Shown one piece after another: positions 63,966 to 64,000 of a DNA stretch of 64,000 nt (position 1 is the first letter of the stretch; the number at the start of each line of letters is the position of its first letter). The DNA is taken from positions 1,148,676 to 1,212,675 of the forward strand of contig CAUYUJ010001336.1 in NCBI GenBank assembly GCA_963575745.1, written 5' to 3'. The DNA comes from Prorocentrum cordatum (lineage: Eukaryota; Sar; Dinophyceae; Prorocentrales; Prorocentraceae). Both the position numbers and the translations under genes were made by a program. A model generated the notes under the pieces. That model saw only the letters and a list, made by a program, of their open reading frames with translations. It searched no databases and was not told the DNA's origin.

Positions 63966-64000
63966 GCCGCCTAGGAGGCCGAACGCTGCAGCCTCCTCAG

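Noticed and set aside
1-64000. Dinoflagellate spliced-leader relics, tRNA, rRNA or snRNA genes
   Set aside because: Searched by eye for the 22-nt spliced-leader core, tRNA B-box words and conserved rRNA words on both strands without a convincing match. A covariance-model scan would be decisive.
1-64000. CRISPR arrays, bacterial operons or ribosome-binding sites
   Set aside because: Repeats here are degenerate tandem or dispersed units without regular unique spacers, and the retroelements are eukaryotic.

Overview
The window looks like repeat-dense, GC-rich nuclear DNA of a dinoflagellate. A Prorocentrum- or Symbiodinium-like species is my guess, made from memory of similar repeats, and no alignment was possible. 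The evidence is a Ty1/copia retroelement with a cytosine-methyltransferase-like domain between protease and integrase (an architecture known from dinoflagellate elements), a LINE tail of a type I associate with dinoflagellates, an interstitial CCCTAAA telomere-type tract, and extreme simple-sequence content. I see no intact host gene, no tRNA or rRNA gene, no spliced-leader sequence and nothing bacterial.

Layout. Positions 1-2.5 kb hold two forward copies of a composite repeat (modules C-D-B-A, defined below), and 16.0-22.5 kb holds four reverse copies plus a C-only remnant. A seventh full copy is at 53.3-54.8 kb. Module C is a 260-310 bp unit with a palindromic alternating CG core. D is a degenerate GTC/ATC triplet stretch. 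B is a unique GC-rich block. A is a tract of about 20 bp degenerate repeats. Positions 2.5-8 kb, 13.2-16 kb, 22.5-40 kb and 50-57.6 kb are a mosaic of trinucleotide arrays, CA/TATG arrays, minisatellites, foldback sequences and diverged dispersed duplications. A second widespread family is a degenerate GGCCCAAGAGG-type repeat with an AT-rich header (3.1, 13.6, 14.5-16, 30, 33.2 and 52.4-53.2 kb). Positions 8-13.2 kb hold unrecognised, gene-like but frame-broken minus-strand sequence.

The clearest element is a full-length, degenerate Ty1/copia retrotransposon at 40,447-49,377 on the minus strand. It reads LTR, primer site, Gag, protease (DTAC active site), methyltransferase-like domain, integrase, reverse transcriptase, RNase H, an acidic tail with a membrane-spanning segment, LTR. 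At least five in-frame stops and several frameshifts separate the domains, and the LTRs differ by roughly 8 percent by eye, so it is an old, dead copy. At 57.9-61 kb a plus-strand LINE 3' fragment meets a possible minus-strand reverse-transcriptase remnant tail to tail.

The most interesting items are the copia methyltransferase-like domain whose catalytic Pro-Cys is Pro-Trp, the seven-copy composite repeat with a shared hydrophobic reading frame, a perfect 39-bp-arm palindrome at 35.9 kb with an imperfect relative at 31.1 kb, and two related foldback sequences at 5.64 and 28.03 kb.
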